Assembly (NCBI GenBank): GCA_034508935.3
Contig: CM067452.1
Location: 42,928,225-42,992,224 of the forward strand
Origin: Berghia stephanieae
Lineage: Eukaryota > Mollusca > Gastropoda > Nudibranchia > Aeolidiidae
Length of the DNA: 64,000 nt
Reading direction: 5' to 3'
The position numbers and the translations under genes were made by a program. Positions 10,801-21,985 of the stretch are shown one piece after another (within the stretch, counting starts at the first letter, position 1; every line of letters begins with the position of its first letter). The notes beneath the pieces are model-generated. The model worked only from the letters and a program-made list of their open reading frames with translations. It was not told where the DNA came from and did no database searches.

Positions 10801-13800
10801 CTTAAATTAATACTTGTTAAAATTTAGTAAAGTAAAAACTCATGATTGGTTAAGAAATGATGCCGGTTATACCAAAGTAAATGTAAAGATTAAGATATAG
10901 AAAGTTTCCAAACTTGCATCTTGTTTTTAGCAGTGTTGTATGACTAGCGAAAGAATTTACCCAGTCTTGTTGAAAACCAAAAAGTCCTATTTGGATCGCT
11001 TCTAGAATAAGTTTTCCTTTTAACAATGTTACATTATTTTCAATACAATGCAGAAATCATGTTTGATTTATTTCTAAATATTAAATGTTCTTTAATGAGT
11101 CCTGACATGAATAAAATGGACTACAGCATAATATGGACAATGATGTCAAACAGTGTAAAAAGCAGAGCTAGATAAAAGAGTAGTCAATTTAAATTTCATG
11201 GAATCGAATCATTATCTAAGATATAAGAAAATCAATTGGATCAAAAAAAAAGGCTACTCGCAGTCATAAAGCAAAATGGGGATTGAAAGGTCACATTAAA
11301 AGTTGGGAATTACGCCAAATTCTTCGATATGGCAAATTTGAGTGTATCTATTAAAACAATCGTCAAGTAAATATTTCTCAATAAATTTTTTTTCTGAAAT
11401 TTTGTGTACATAAAGTTCAATAAATTGGTTCTGATTGTGATGAAATTTCAGACTTGCATCAGTTATGATCCGGGGGTTACAGACTTTTCCAGTTTTTTTT
11501 TCATCACACCCAATACATATACCTAGAAATATTTATAAATTTATCACTTACTACAATCATTATATGTTGATACTAAAATAAAGAGCTTTTTCTCCACCTG
11601 GGCTAGTTGTCCATATTCATACTCTACTGTAATCTTTGACATGTTTCTTTGTGCTTAGATTATGAATTAACATTTTAATCTGTGTTCATTTCAGCGACCG
11701 TGATTGTCTGTGGAAATTAGGTCACTTGATGGTTATGAAATAGAGGTTGTGTTTGGGGTGTCATATATGTACAGTGACGAATATCACTATTGGCCATGTG
11801 ACAAAATATACCTTGGAGTCTTTAACGGTAGGTGGAGCAAATTTCTAGTCAACTGCTAGCTTGACTGTCTGTCTGTACATGCATATCTGTCTGCCTGTGC
11901 AGGCATGCCTGTCTATGCCGTAATGCATTGTTGTCTGTATATGCAAACGTGTCTGTCTTGCAAGCTTGTCTGTCTAGGCAAGCATGGCCATCTGTCTATA
12001 CAAGCAGGCTGTCTATGTCTATGCAAGCATGTATGTCTGTCTGTCTATGCAAGCATGATGTCCGTATGTCTCTAAAGCATGTTTTGTCTTTCTGTCAATG
12101 CACCCATGTCTGTTTATGTAAGAATGTCTGTCTATCTATGCAAGCATGTCTGTCTGTCAATGCAAGCATATCTGTCTGTCTGTCCGTCTATCTATGCAAG
12201 TATTTCTGACTGTCTATACAATCATGTCTGTCAGACTATTTGTGTCCAACCACCAAAAAACGGTTTTATGTTGGGATGTAGCTATTATTTCAATTTATAT
12301 TCAGAGATATTTATATGTATATATTTTTTTCAGGATGATACACATAAAAGGGTTGATCAATATAAATTGTCCTTATTATGAAGGAATGTTTGGATTCTCA
12401 TGAAATTCTATACACTTACTTTTATTCATCTGCATAGTCCCCAGTTAAAGTGGTACGTTTCTCCCATCTTTCTTGATCTTGAAAAGTCCTTCCAAAGTAG
12501 CTCTTGGATTTGACCTTCACCCTCTCCTTACCACCTACAGCAAAAATCGTCACATTTGTTACGACACAATAATATACATTTTTATTATTCAGATTTCTTT
12601 CATAAATCACAAACTTTTAAGAATGGTCTCTGTTTAATTAATTAGACCATAAAGTTGTTTTGAACAGAGCTTGTTTGAGTTTTAAAAATCAATTTTTCTA
12701 CTGGGTAAGCCTGTCATTTTGGGAAAATACTGAAAATGATCGATAAGGAAAGAGTTAAAACAGTCTTCCAAAGCTCTTAAAAACTTCCATTTTGGCACTG
12801 GCACATTTATTATCATTATTATTATTATTAATTCATATTTGATCAACCTTCTAATGTTATTAAAGTGACCAAAGAAAACAAAATCGCACTTTTAAAATGG
12901 ATATTTTGTAACAGTAACAGGTTCAATCTGACACAATAGCATTTTGAGATGGTGACTCACATTTGTTTGTAGTCGTCTGGGGTGTCTTTGAGATGGTGAC
13001 TCACATTTGTTTGTAGTCATCTGGGGTGTCTTTGAGATGGTGACTCACATGTGTAGTCATCTGGGGTGTCTTTGAGATGGTGACTCACATTTGTTTGTAG
13101 TAATCTGGGGTGTCTGAGATGGTGACTCACATTTGTTTGTAGTAATCTGGTGTGTCTTTGAGATGGTGACTCACATTTGTTTATAGTCATCTGGGGTGTC
13201 TTTGAGATGGTGACTCACATTTGTTTGTAGTCATCTGGGGTGTCTTTGAGATGGTGACTCACCCTTTGTTTGTAGTCATCTGGGTGTCTTTGAGATGGTG
13301 ACTCACATTTGTTTGTAGTAATCTGGGGTGTCTTTGAGATGGTGACTCACCTTTGTTTGTAGTAATCTGGGGTGTCTTTGAGATGGTGACTCACCTTTGT
13401 TTGTAGTAATCTGGTGTGTCTTTGAGATGGTGACTCACATTTGTTTATAGCCATCTGGGGTGTCTTTGAGATGGTGACTCACATTTGTTTGTAGCATCTG
13501 GGGTGTCTTTGAGATGGTGATTCACATTTGTTTGTAGTCATCTGGGGTGTCTTTGAGATGGTGACTCACATTTGTTTTAGTCATCTGGGGTGTCTTTGAG
13601 ACAGTGACTCACATTTGTTTGTAGTCATCCGGGTGTCTTTGAGATTGTGACTCACATTTGTTTGTAGTCATCCGGGGTGTCTTGTTGAGATGGTGACTCA
13701 CATTTGTTTATAGCCATCTGGGTGTCTTTGAGACAGTGACTCACATTTATTTATAGCCATCTGGGTGTTCTTTGAGATGGTGACTCACATTTGTTTGTAG

Positions 13801-16800
13801 TCATCTGAGGTGTCTTTGAGATGGTGACTCACGTTTGTTTGTAGTCATCTGGGGTGTCTTTGAGATGGTGACTTACATTTGTTTGTAGTAATCTGGGGTG
13901 TCTTTGAGATGGTGACTCACATTTGTTTATAGTCATCTGGGGTGTCTTTGAGATGGTGACTCACATTTGTTTGTAGTCATCTGGGGTGTCTTTGAGATGG
14001 TGACTCACATTTGTTTATAGTCATCTGGGGTGTCTTTGAGATGGTGACTCACATTTGTTTGTAGTCATCTGGGGTGTCTTTGAGATGGTGACTCACATTT
14101 GTCTGTAGTAATCTGGTGTGTCTTTGAGATGGTGACTCACATTTGTTTTAGTCATCTGGGGTGTCTTTGAGATGGTGACTCACATTTGTTTGTAGTAATC
14201 TGGGGTGTCTTTGAGATGGTGAATCACATTTGTTTGTAGTAATCTGGGTGTCTTTGAGATGGTGACTCACATTTGTTTGTAGTCATCTGGGGTGTTTTTG
14301 AGATGGTGACTCACATTTGTAGTCATCTGGGATGTCTTTGAGATGGTGAATCACATTTGTTTGTAGTCATCTGGGGTGTCTTTGAGATGGTGACTCACAT
14401 TTGTTTGTAGTCATCTGGGGTGTCTTTGAGATGGTGACTCACATTTGTTTGTAGTCATCTGGGGTGTCTTTGAGATGGTGACTCACATTTGTTTATAGTC
14501 ATCTGGGGTGTCTTTGAGATGGTGACTCACATTTGTTTGTAGTCATCTGGGGTGTCTTTGAGATGGTGACTCACATTTGTTTATAGTCATCTGGGGTGTC
14601 TTTGAGATGGTGACTCACATTTGTTTGTAGTACATCTGGGGTGTCTTTGAGATGGTGACTCACATTTGTTTGTAGTCATCTGGGGTGTCTTTGAGATGGT
14701 GACTCACATTTGTTTGTAGTCATCTGGGGTGTCTTTGAGATGTGACTCACGTTTGTTTCATGGGGTCTTTGAGTGTGTCACATTTGTTTGTGTCATCTGG
14801 GTTCTTGAGATGGTGACTCACATTTGTTTGTAGTCATCTGGGGTGTCTTTGAGATGGTGACTCACATTTGTTTGTAGTAATCTGGGGTGTCTTTGAGATG
14901 GTGACTCACATTGTTTGTAGTCATCGGTGTGTCTTGATGTGATCAATGTGTATCATCGGTGTCTTTGAGATGGTGAATCACATTTGTAATCATCTTGGGT
15001 GTCTTTGAGATGGTGACTCACGTTTGTTTGTAGTCATCTGGGGTGTCTTTGAGATGGTGACTCACGTATGTTTGTAGTCATCTGGTGTGTCTTTGAGATG
15101 GTGAATCACATTTGTAATCATCTTGGGTGTCTTTGAGATGGTGACTCACGTTTGTTTGTAATCATCTTGGGTGTCTTTGAGATGTGACTCACATTTGTTT
15201 GTAGTCATCGGGGGTGTCTTTGAGATGGTGACTCACATTTGTTTATAGTCATCTGGGGTGTCTTTGAGATGGTGACTCACATTTGTTTGTAGTCATCTGG
15301 TGTGTCTTTGAGATGGTGACTCACATTTGTTTATAGTCATCTGGGGTGTCTTTGAGATGGTGACTCACGTTTGTTTGTAGTCATCTGGGGTGTCTTTGAG
15401 ATGGTGACTCACATTTGTTTATAGTCATCTGGGGTGTCTTGAGATGGTGACTCACATTTGTTTGTAGTCATCTGGTGTGTCTTTGAGATGGTGACTCACA
15501 TTTGTTTATAGTCATCTGGGGTGTCTTTGAGATGGTGACTCACATTTGTTGTAGTCATCTGGGGTGTCTTTGAGATGGTGACTCACATTTGTTTATTGTA
15601 ATCTGGTGTGTCTTTGAGACAGTGACTCACATTTGTTTATAGTCATCTGGGGTGTCTTTGAGATGGTGACTCACATTTGTTTGTAGTCATCTGGGGTGTC
15701 TTTGAGATGGTGACTCACATTTGTTTATAGTCATCTGGGGTGTCTTTGAGATGGTGACTCACATTTGTTTATAGTCATCTGGGGTGTCTTTGAGACAGTG
15801 ACTCACATTTGTTTATAGTCATCTGGGGTGTCTTTGAGATGGTGACTCACATTTGTTTATAGTCATCTGGGGTGTCTTTGAGATGGTGACTCACGTATGT
15901 TTGTAGTCATCTGGTGTGTCTTTGAGATGGTGACTCACATTTGTTTGTAGTCATCTGGGGTGTCTTTGAGATGGTGACTCACATTTGTTTATAGTCATCT
16001 GGGGTGTCTTTGAGACAGTGACTCACATTTGTTTATAGTCATCTGGGGTGTCTTTGAGATGGTGACTCACATTTGTTTGTAGTCATCTGGGGTGTCTTTG
16101 AGATGGTGACTCACATTTGTTTATAGTCATCTGGGGTGTCTTTGAGATGTGACTCACATTTGTTTGTAGTCATCTGGGGTGTCTTTGAGACAGTGACTCA
16201 CATTTGTTTATAGTCATCTGGGTGTCTTTGAGACAGTGACTCACATTTGTTTATAGTCATCTGGGGTGTCTTTGAGATGGTGACTCACATTTGTTTATAG
16301 TCATCTGGGGTGTCTTTGAGACAGTGACTCACATTTGTTTATAGTCATCTGGGGTGTCTTTGAGACAGTGACTCACATTTGTTTATAGTCATCTGGGGTG
16401 TCTTTGAAACGTGACTCACATTTGTTTATAGTCATCTGGGGTGTCTTTGAGATGGTGACTCACATTTGTTTATAGTCATCTGGGGTGTCTTTGAGACAGT
16501 GACTCACATTTGTTTATAGTCATCTGGGGTGTCTTTGAGACAGTGACTCACATTTGTTTATAGTCATCTGGGGTGTCTTTGAGACAGTGACTCACATTTG
16601 TTTGTAGTCATCCGGGGTGTCCAGACAATAGATATTCATGGCCTTTGAACTCAATGAGAGTTTATAGCCAAGCAGTCCTACCTGTCCAGTAATACAGCAT
16701 TTCTATTGAATATTGGATATTATATTTGTGTTGATGGCTGTCCTCGAATCCACGGAAATCCCCGATTTTGGAGTCAGAGGAGGAATTTCTCTATTTTAAA

Positions 16801-19639
16801 AAAATACATTTCCTCCCAATCAAATGTACTGACAGTGAGAGACTTGATGTGTAGTGGAATAAATAGTTGCAGTTTCCCCCTCTCCAGAAGTGAGATAGAG
16901 TATCAATGATATTTCATCATCTCAATTGCTCTGAAAGTGGGGGTTAATGCATGCAGTTAAAATGGGGCTTAAAGGCAATTGTTCAAACATGTTCCTCCTT
17001 TTTCATTTTTTTTTGTTGCCATCAGCAGTGTTGTATGTGAGAGTTGATTTGTATTCAGATTAATATTGGGGGAGGCACTTATCAATAATGATGAGAAATG
17101 AAGAATATAAAAAAGTACCGGATATCTCAGTGACTAGTGCATCCACTCGCCAAATTCTATCTCTATCTCTCTCTCAGCCAATCAGTAGATAGCATATTAA
17201 TTGGATCCCCGGTTTGGCTCCCTGATACTGATGTTTTTATTACAGTATAAAATAGAGCTTTTATATAGCGCAATATCCACTAAATGTGCTCAAAGCTCTT
17301 TACAAAGGGTCCCTGACCAACAGCAGTACGTAATCGTAGAACGAGACATGACATTTTTTTCCGACAGAGACAATGCTGTTGACGGCCAGATACTCATTTT
17401 ACACCGAGTACGGTGAGAAAACGTGAGTAAAGAGTCTTTTCCAAGGACTCAACTATGCGCCGAGCGAGGCTCGAACCCAGGACCTTCCGATCTCAAAGCA
17501 AGTGTCACACCACAAGACCACATAGCCGCACATTACTCTGTGAATTCTATAAAGTAAAAAACAAAAATGAATATAACGGCTTCAAAAGGGAACAAAACAC
17601 CAAACCCTTCTACAACCTACAACAAAAATAACAATAAAAACATGGCTGCATTACTTCAGAAAAACGGCAGAAAAAAAAAAAATAAGCACATCCTTTTCTG
17701 TAATAAGATCTTTGAATGGCACTCTTTATTTGAATTCATTTCAAAAATTTCATTCATGAGCCATCATCATCATCATCATCACCATTTTAACAACCCTCAG
17801 GTCCTGATTCAAGTGCTCCTTTCCTGGGCCGTGTTTGTGGAAATTTTACATCTGATTCTAAACCGATGTTTCGAAGTTCAGAGCGAGTCCTTTACATCCA
17901 CTTCCACATTGAGGCTTACCGGAGTAATTTTGAATACTATCAGCTCCATTACTACACAAGAGAGCATCCATCAAAATCGCTGACTGAAGGTAAGGAATTT
18001 GTAACTTAATTTGTTTAGGTTTGGAATAGGGAATTGAAATCATTGAAAACACTAATTGGCAATTTGTTCGCAACAAATTCAAGAAAGTAATTTTGGGTGA
18101 GATGATTTTCAGGTTACGTAAATCCCAAATAAATACCAGTAAAAATAGTAGTATTATTAAAGTAATAGATGAGGGCCTCAATATCACGTATGTCAGTTAT
18201 CCACAAATTATACCAGTACCAGGTGATGAAAAATAAAATTGCCATAAATTCAATTTTTAAAAAAGGTTTGACGAAATATGCAGTGAAAACGTGCATAAAG
18301 CAAAATAATGCCATCACATGTTGCGAATGGTGTGGCATTTTCATGGAGGGACAAAAACATTGTGTGGGTTTTTATGGCAAATCACAGAATTAAAAGTCTT
18401 ATTGGGCATAGGCACTCATTTATATTAATGATTATGCAATATTGAGAAATACCTTAAACCAAGAAAAATCTTTTGAGCCATCAACAGTCAAAATTGATCC
18501 TATAATAAAGCCTGTAAGTGTATGCAAAAATAGGCATTTTAAAAATAATAATAGATTAGACTTATGACACTTGAAAGTACCAAAGACTTTTTACTGGATA
18601 TACCTTGAAATACCAATGGCATATTGGAATGGTTTCCAATTAATGGCTGTATTTATTCAAGGATTTATTGTGATAAAATGATTCACTCAATTCTTATGAA
18701 ATTTGCAGGATTTAAATGATGATATGAGGTCCTGCTGTGGGTGATTCAAAGAGGAGTAGTCCAGTAAAAACAAAAAGGTTCTTTACTCACATTCTAACAT
18801 TGTACTCAGGTTTAAAATATGTGACACTATTGTCCCTGTCGAAAAATATAGTAAAGCGAAATTTTAAGTCTTTTCCTATATTATGCTAAATATTGTTGGC
18901 TAAGGACCCCTTGTTAATGTTAAGCCATTTGAGCACAATTAATGGATAGTGGCTGAGTTCACATCTTTTGTGTTTGTTTTTGTTTGTTTTTTGTTGTTTT
19001 TTTTAATGACAAAGTCATTGTTAAAAAAAAATTTTAAACATACATTTAACGGTAAATTTGAAATATATTTCATTGTTAATTCAGTTTGATTTTGACGCAA
19101 GATCCTTCGATTACTTTTGAAATACAGGCGATAATGACGGCCATACCTATGACTATGATGATGATGATGATGATAAGTCTGGTACTGGTATCCTTCTAGC
19201 ACTCTCCGTGTTAGTCTTTGCCTTTTGTGTCATCTGTTGTCTGACCATCATCGGGTGTATAAAGTATGCCAGAGCTAGAAGAGGCCAGCGGGAAAATGAG
19301 ATGAGTACTCGAGAGTCTCATCCGTTAAACCTCCATAGGTGAGTAGGCTTTGAAGCATGTGGTGAGTGTTGTGTGTATGGATATGGGTGACGCGTTTGTA
19401 TGGATGGGGATAATCTAGTTCTATTTACGAAATTTAGACTTTTTCTATTTTGATTCCTAGTAGAACACACCGGTTTTTTTTTTTTATTACTGACCATTTA
19501 TTTTGCTTTGTGACAATGTTGAAAATATTTATTGTATTTTTATCATGTTTCACGTGTCTGAACAAAGATTTTTTGAAAGTATGAATTAAAATATCATTGA
19601 TTAATATTGATATTATTTTTTTTTTAAATAAAAATGATG

Positions 19640-19703
<64 letters not shown>

Positions 19704-19748
19704 TATTATTATTATTATTATTATTATTTATATAATTATGATGATGAT

Positions 19749-19794
<46 letters not shown>

Positions 19795-21307
19795 AATAAT
19801 AATAAAGATAATAATGGTAGACTTCAAAGCCAACTTCGTTAGGGAACTGTTCAGTTATCATTATGTCTTTATTTAGCCTTGTTTCTGTGCCGAACATGAT
19901 AATGATACAGTGTTTGCAATTTAATGAGTTGCCTTAGTTCCACTATGGAAATTTTATTTAGAGTTCTGATTATATCCGGGTTTTCACTCGTGATATCTTT
20001 TTTAATTTCTTTGCAGTTTTCGTTGTTTTATTGATATAATCAATGTGTTAATTTTTGTATACATAATGAAATGGATCAGTGAGTTCATCGTTGTTGTTGG
20101 TGGTTTTTCCATGGCAGTTAGTAGGTTATTGAGACTAAGGGCTGATTATGTGTGTGGGGGGGGGGGGGGGGGGGGGGGGAGTTGATAGGGGGAAAGGGAA
20201 TGTGGAGGATGTCATTACCCTCATTTTGTGTTTTTGAATATATGTTTTGTCTATGGTGTCATAAGGACTTGAATTCATTTGGACTGCAAAAAATGCCTGT
20301 GGAGGTCAAGTTATTAATAGATTGAAGCAAAGCGACTAATACTAATAAAATGGCTATGATTTGTGGTGTTGAGGAAATCCACTTTTAAAATCTAAAAATT
20401 AACATGAAAAATTATTTTTCAACTGTTGAATTTTATAAAATGAAGTACAAGCTCTAGGTAGGGTATCCTGACCTCCCATGGTGAACATGAGGTCATTTGC
20501 TGTGTCTTCTATAGCTCTAAATCTGTTTTCTAATTTGCTCTCAGTCAATGTCTTGGAATGAGATTACTTAGTTTTGTCCTGGCCCTGGCCGAAGCCCTTG
20601 GCTGGGAGGGAAACAGACAAATGAATAGTTATTGTTATGGATATGATATTTTCTTACTTATTAATCATCTCTCTGTTTTTACTGTTATATTTTTATTTTT
20701 GATATTTAATGATCTTTATGTATAAGCATTTGGGAGTGTTCCTCGTAGGTGATCTTTAACTAAGAACACTGATAGTGTGCTTTTGAAATCTACACCCATT
20801 TTCTATTTGGACCAGTTCTCTTTGTCTAACTTTTTCTTTTTTGCTTTTAAGTGTAAATCTAGAATATCTTTATTATCCTATTTTATTTTATTTTACAGGC
20901 GCTGAAATTGCCTAAATGTCTTGCAAGCACCGTAAAACCCTAAAATAACAAACAGCTAACAAACAGAAGCACAAAAACATCACGCACAGATAATATAAAA
21001 TTTCAATTAGAATCAACATTTGTTTCCTCTGCAAAAAAGGCACATAAAACACAGGATTAGAAAGATGTGACTTTGCTTGTTAGGAATGTTTACATACAAA
21101 CATTATGGTTGATGAATGAAAACTATTTATCACGAAAAAAAATGTTAAAAATTTGCAGTTAATATTTTTAATCTTCCTTTTATCTTCCCTAGTACTGACG
21201 GTGCCCTTAGCCTGTCTGCTGCAGCCACAGAAGCTGATGTCAATTCTGTAGGGGATCAACCACCATCTTACGAGGAGACTGTGACCAAGGGATATGAAAT
21301 GATGTGA
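7773..21307 (+). CDS. CUB-domain type I membrane protein with PPxY tail (3' part of gene, 5 exons)
   Basis: Five exons join in consistent phase: 7773-7857, 11695-11827, 17801-17989, 19128-19338 and 21193-21307. The product has one extracellular CUB domain with the canonical four cysteines (YSCSDN, DCLW, WPCDKIYLG, GRVCGN) and two N-glycosylation sequons (NMT, NFT). Next come a six-Asp acidic linker and one membrane span (GILLALSVLVFAFCVICC onward). The basic stop-transfer KYARARRG and a cytoplasmic tail of about 60 residues ending PPSYEETVTKGYEMM complete it. CUB domains bind proteins or glycans outside the cell. PPxY typically recruits WW domains of NEDD4-type ligases, and YxxM can be an SH2 or sorting motif; these roles are inferred. 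No start codon or signal peptide is identified, so upstream exons are missing. Exon 2 has an apparent 1-base deletion. I do not recognise an orthologue. Confidence 0.85.
8330..8562 (+). mobile_element. ~520-bp retroposon family R, 5'-part fragment
   Basis: It matches the family's middle part: CTTGGCTGAG, then TAGTCAAACG, GTAAATCATC, and the GGGATCCTGTGCTGG block, to AAACTAAGTACTTTGG. The family consensus starts near GTTCCTGACCTCCCATAGTG and ends GCAAGCGCCGTAAAACCC plus A/C-rich tail. It lies in intron 1 of the CUB gene. Confidence 0.7.
8647..10240. mobile_element. TIR element of 1.6 kb carrying a minisatellite
   Basis: The left end CTGGCATAGCGGTTTTTTTG mirrors the right end (reverse complement CTGGCATGGTGATTTTTGC). 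The 6-bp direct repeat TGTATC abuts both ends (8641-8646 and 10241-10246). No transposase is visible, so it looks like a non-autonomous DNA transposon. Its centre is a degenerate minisatellite. It is in intron 1 of the CUB gene. Confidence 0.65.
8935..9880 (+). repeat. Degenerate minisatellite, period about 43 bp
   Basis: Roughly 22 diverged units of the type GTGTCCACCTCCCATAGTCC then AGGTTCACTCCCCACT. Divergence between units is high, so the array is old. Reading frames across it (9336-9927) are repeat artefacts. Confidence 0.75.
10275..10475 (+). mobile_element. Retroposon family R, 3'-end fragment
   Basis: The block from AAACTAAGTACATTGAT through ATATGACCTAAATGTGTTGC to CGTAAAACCCTTGAAAATAA is the 3' part of the family. 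With 8330-8562 it could be one copy split by the intervening TIR element, since the first piece stops and the second starts at AAACTAAGTAC. Confidence 0.7.
10476..11694 (+). other. Intron sequence without recognised element
   Basis: AT-rich intron 1 sequence of the CUB gene. I see no open exon, repeat unit or terminal structure in it. Confidence 0.5.
11695..11827 (+). CDS. CUB gene exon B, with apparent 1-base deletion
   Basis: It lies between acceptor TTTCAG (11694) and donor GGTAGG (11828). It encodes DRDCLWK, then, one base out of frame, IRSLDGYEIEVVFGVSYMYS and DEYHYWPCDKIYLGVFN. Both halves match the CUB pattern (CxW, DGxxI, CDxxY), and the length of 133 nt is one short of the in-phase value. 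The slip falls in TGGAAATTAGG, where one more A would keep phase. It is either a homopolymer sequencing error or a real disabling change. Confidence 0.8.
11855..12240 (+). repeat. Degenerate CTGT-rich repeat
   Basis: About 16-20 loose units of TGTCTGTCTATGCAAGCA spaced 20-30 bp apart, directly after exon B in intron 2. Overlapping Cys/Ser/Val-rich reading frames here come from the repeat. Confidence 0.8.
12241..12944 (+). other. Intron sequence without recognised element
   Basis: Intron 2 of the CUB gene between two repeat arrays. It contains a short ATT run near 12813-12830 and no element I can classify. Confidence 0.5.
12945..16622 (+). repeat. 44-bp minisatellite, about 83 copies, with AP-1 consensus in most units
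   Basis: The unit is GAGATGGTGACTCACATTTG followed by TTTGTAGTCATCTGGGGTGT and CTTT. Units are arranged head to tail over 3.7 kb of intron 2 of the CUB gene. Common variants are GTTTATAG for GTTTGTAG, AGACAG for AGATGG, and GTAATC for GTCATC. Most units contain TGACTCA, the exact AP-1/TRE bZIP consensus. The units vary by point changes and small indels but stay homogeneous, suggesting ongoing turnover. A scrambled patch lies near 14740-14990. Confidence 0.95.
16623..17250 (+). other. Intron sequence with a degraded tRNA-like repeat
   Basis: Mostly unassigned. At about 17070-17160 GAGGCACTTATCAATAATGA and GGATATCTCAGTGACTAGTGC resemble, diverged, the body and head of the 395-bp array unit, so this is probably an old relative of that SINE. 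Confidence 0.4.
17255..17532 (-). mobile_element. tRNA-derived SINE family S1, copy a
   Basis: On the minus strand it starts GTGCGGCTATGTGGTCTTGTG (A-box region), has the B box GGGTTCGAGCC, then GACTCTTTACTCAC, and ends in the conserved GCTTTGAGCACATTTAGTGG and GCGCTATATAAAAGCTC type tail. The family occurs at least seven times in the window. This copy sits in CUB intron 2. Confidence 0.85.
17801..17989 (+). CDS. CUB gene exon C (second half of the CUB domain)
   Basis: Acceptor CCCTCAG ends at 17800 and the donor GTAAGG begins at 17990. The product starts GPDSSAPFLGRVCGNFTSDS and continues KPMFRSSERVLYIHFHIEAY to LHYYTREHPSKSLTE. This is the typical C-terminal CUB half (dG...lG..CG, then s....l.i.F.....f...Y). 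The short His-coding CAT run upstream (17763-17782) is intronic. Confidence 0.9.
17990..18779 (+). other. Intron 3 sequence of the CUB gene
   Basis: AT-rich with no element or exon recognised. Short reading frames on both strands lack any family pattern. Confidence 0.5.
18780..18948 (+). mobile_element. SINE family S1, degenerate copy
   Basis: TTCTTTACTCACATTCTAAC, then ACACTATTGTCCCTGTCGAA, GGCTAAGGACCCCTTGTTAA and CATTTGAGCACAATTAATGG follow the family's body in order with many changes. The tRNA-like head is missing. Confidence 0.7.
19128..19338 (+). CDS. CUB gene exon D (acidic linker and membrane span)
   Basis: Acceptor AATACAG (19127) and donor AG/GTGAGT (19339) bound it. It encodes GDNDGHTYDY, six Asp, KSGTG, then a hydrophobic span of about 24 residues rich in Leu, Val and Cys, then the basic KYARARRGQRENEMSTRESH tail start. 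The six Asp codons are a GAT run, so this coding stretch may vary in length. Confidence 0.9.
19339..20454 (+). other. Intron 4 with microsatellites
   Basis: Holds a compound (ATT)n/(GAT)n microsatellite at about 19636-19806 and a 24-base G run at 20156-20179. No exon is seen. The poly-Tyr and poly-Asp reading frames are the microsatellite. Confidence 0.8.
20455..20965 (+). mobile_element. Retroposon family R, near full length
   Basis: Runs from GGGTATCCTGACCTCCCATG to CGTAAAACCCTAAAATAACA, covering the family in order. In intron 4 of the CUB gene. Confidence 0.8.
21193..21307 (+). CDS. CUB gene terminal coding exon E (PPSY motif)
   Basis: Acceptor TTCCCTAG (21192). The split Ser codon joins exon D, and the tail reads TDGALSLSAAATEADVNSVG then DQPPSYEETVTKGYEMM and TGA. 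The phase match with exon D and the proline-tyrosine motif near the C terminus support it as the real end of the protein. Confidence 0.9.
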
Positions 21308-21645
21308 TCTTGTCTACTGTCAAGCCACTACCATTGCCTTTTAATGAATAATTAAGCCTACCTTTTACTCAAGGATTGTAATTTTAATGCAATCATCAAA
21401 ATGAGAATTGTTGCAAGATTTCATTTAACCTCTCTTGATAAAACTGATTTTCTTTCCCCATCTACGCAAATCATTTTATCTTCTCGAGGCTTGAAATAGT
21501 GAGGACGATGTCCTGTTTATGTACAAAGACGAATGAATTGGAAGTTTCAGGTTTTAGCCTTTATCAATTGATATGAAATACTGCTTGAATGAATAATAAG
21601 ACATGAAAGGGTTGCAGAGATATATATGGGAGTGATGGGAGTTGA

Positions 21646-21651
21646 AATAAA
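21646..21651 (+). promoter_or_regulatory. Possible polyadenylation signal of the CUB gene
   Basis: AATAAA lies about 340 nt after the stop codon and upstream of the next repeat (21915). It is the first canonical hexamer seen downstream of the stop. Confidence 0.45.
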
Positions 21652-21914
21652 GACCAGACTGGTAAAGCACCCATTGCCTGGCTACAAGAGAGACGCTTTG
21701 CCATTAACACCGTCCTCTCCTCTATAAAAGGTGATTCCAATTGTATTATCTCTATTGAGTCCCTCTCACAACTTTTGAAGTCAGGAGATTAACAAATGAA
21801 CAACATTAAATTTAATTGGCGAGTTAGTTTTTTAAACTATGAGCTCTATGCTCAACACACACATGTAACACATGTGTTGATTGAGAGATTGGGTCAACTC
21901 AGATATTAAGCCAA

Positions 21915-21985
21915 TATCAATTCAGAAAAACAAGTGGAGCAGGCACTTATGCTAATACTAACTAGATATTTTAAGAATAGAAATT
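21915..21985 (+). repeat. Fragment related to the 395-bp SINE-array unit
   Basis: ATTCAGAAAAACAAGTGGAG then CAGGCACTTATGCTAATACT and TAGATATTTTAAG resemble the unit's ATTCAGAAAAGTGAGTGGAG / CAGGCACTTATGTTGGTAAC / AGATATGAAG. It is an older, single copy outside the array. Confidence 0.65.

Noticed and set aside
12945-16622. CRISPR-like array
   Set aside because: Units are contiguous 44-bp repeats without unique spacers, inside an animal intron.
17763-17782. His-tract coding sequence before CUB exon C
   Set aside because: The CAT run is upstream of the CCCTCAG acceptor and out of the CUB reading context, so it is intronic.
19597-19842. Poly-Tyr/poly-Asp protein
   Set aside because: Translation of an (ATT)n/(GAT)n microsatellite.
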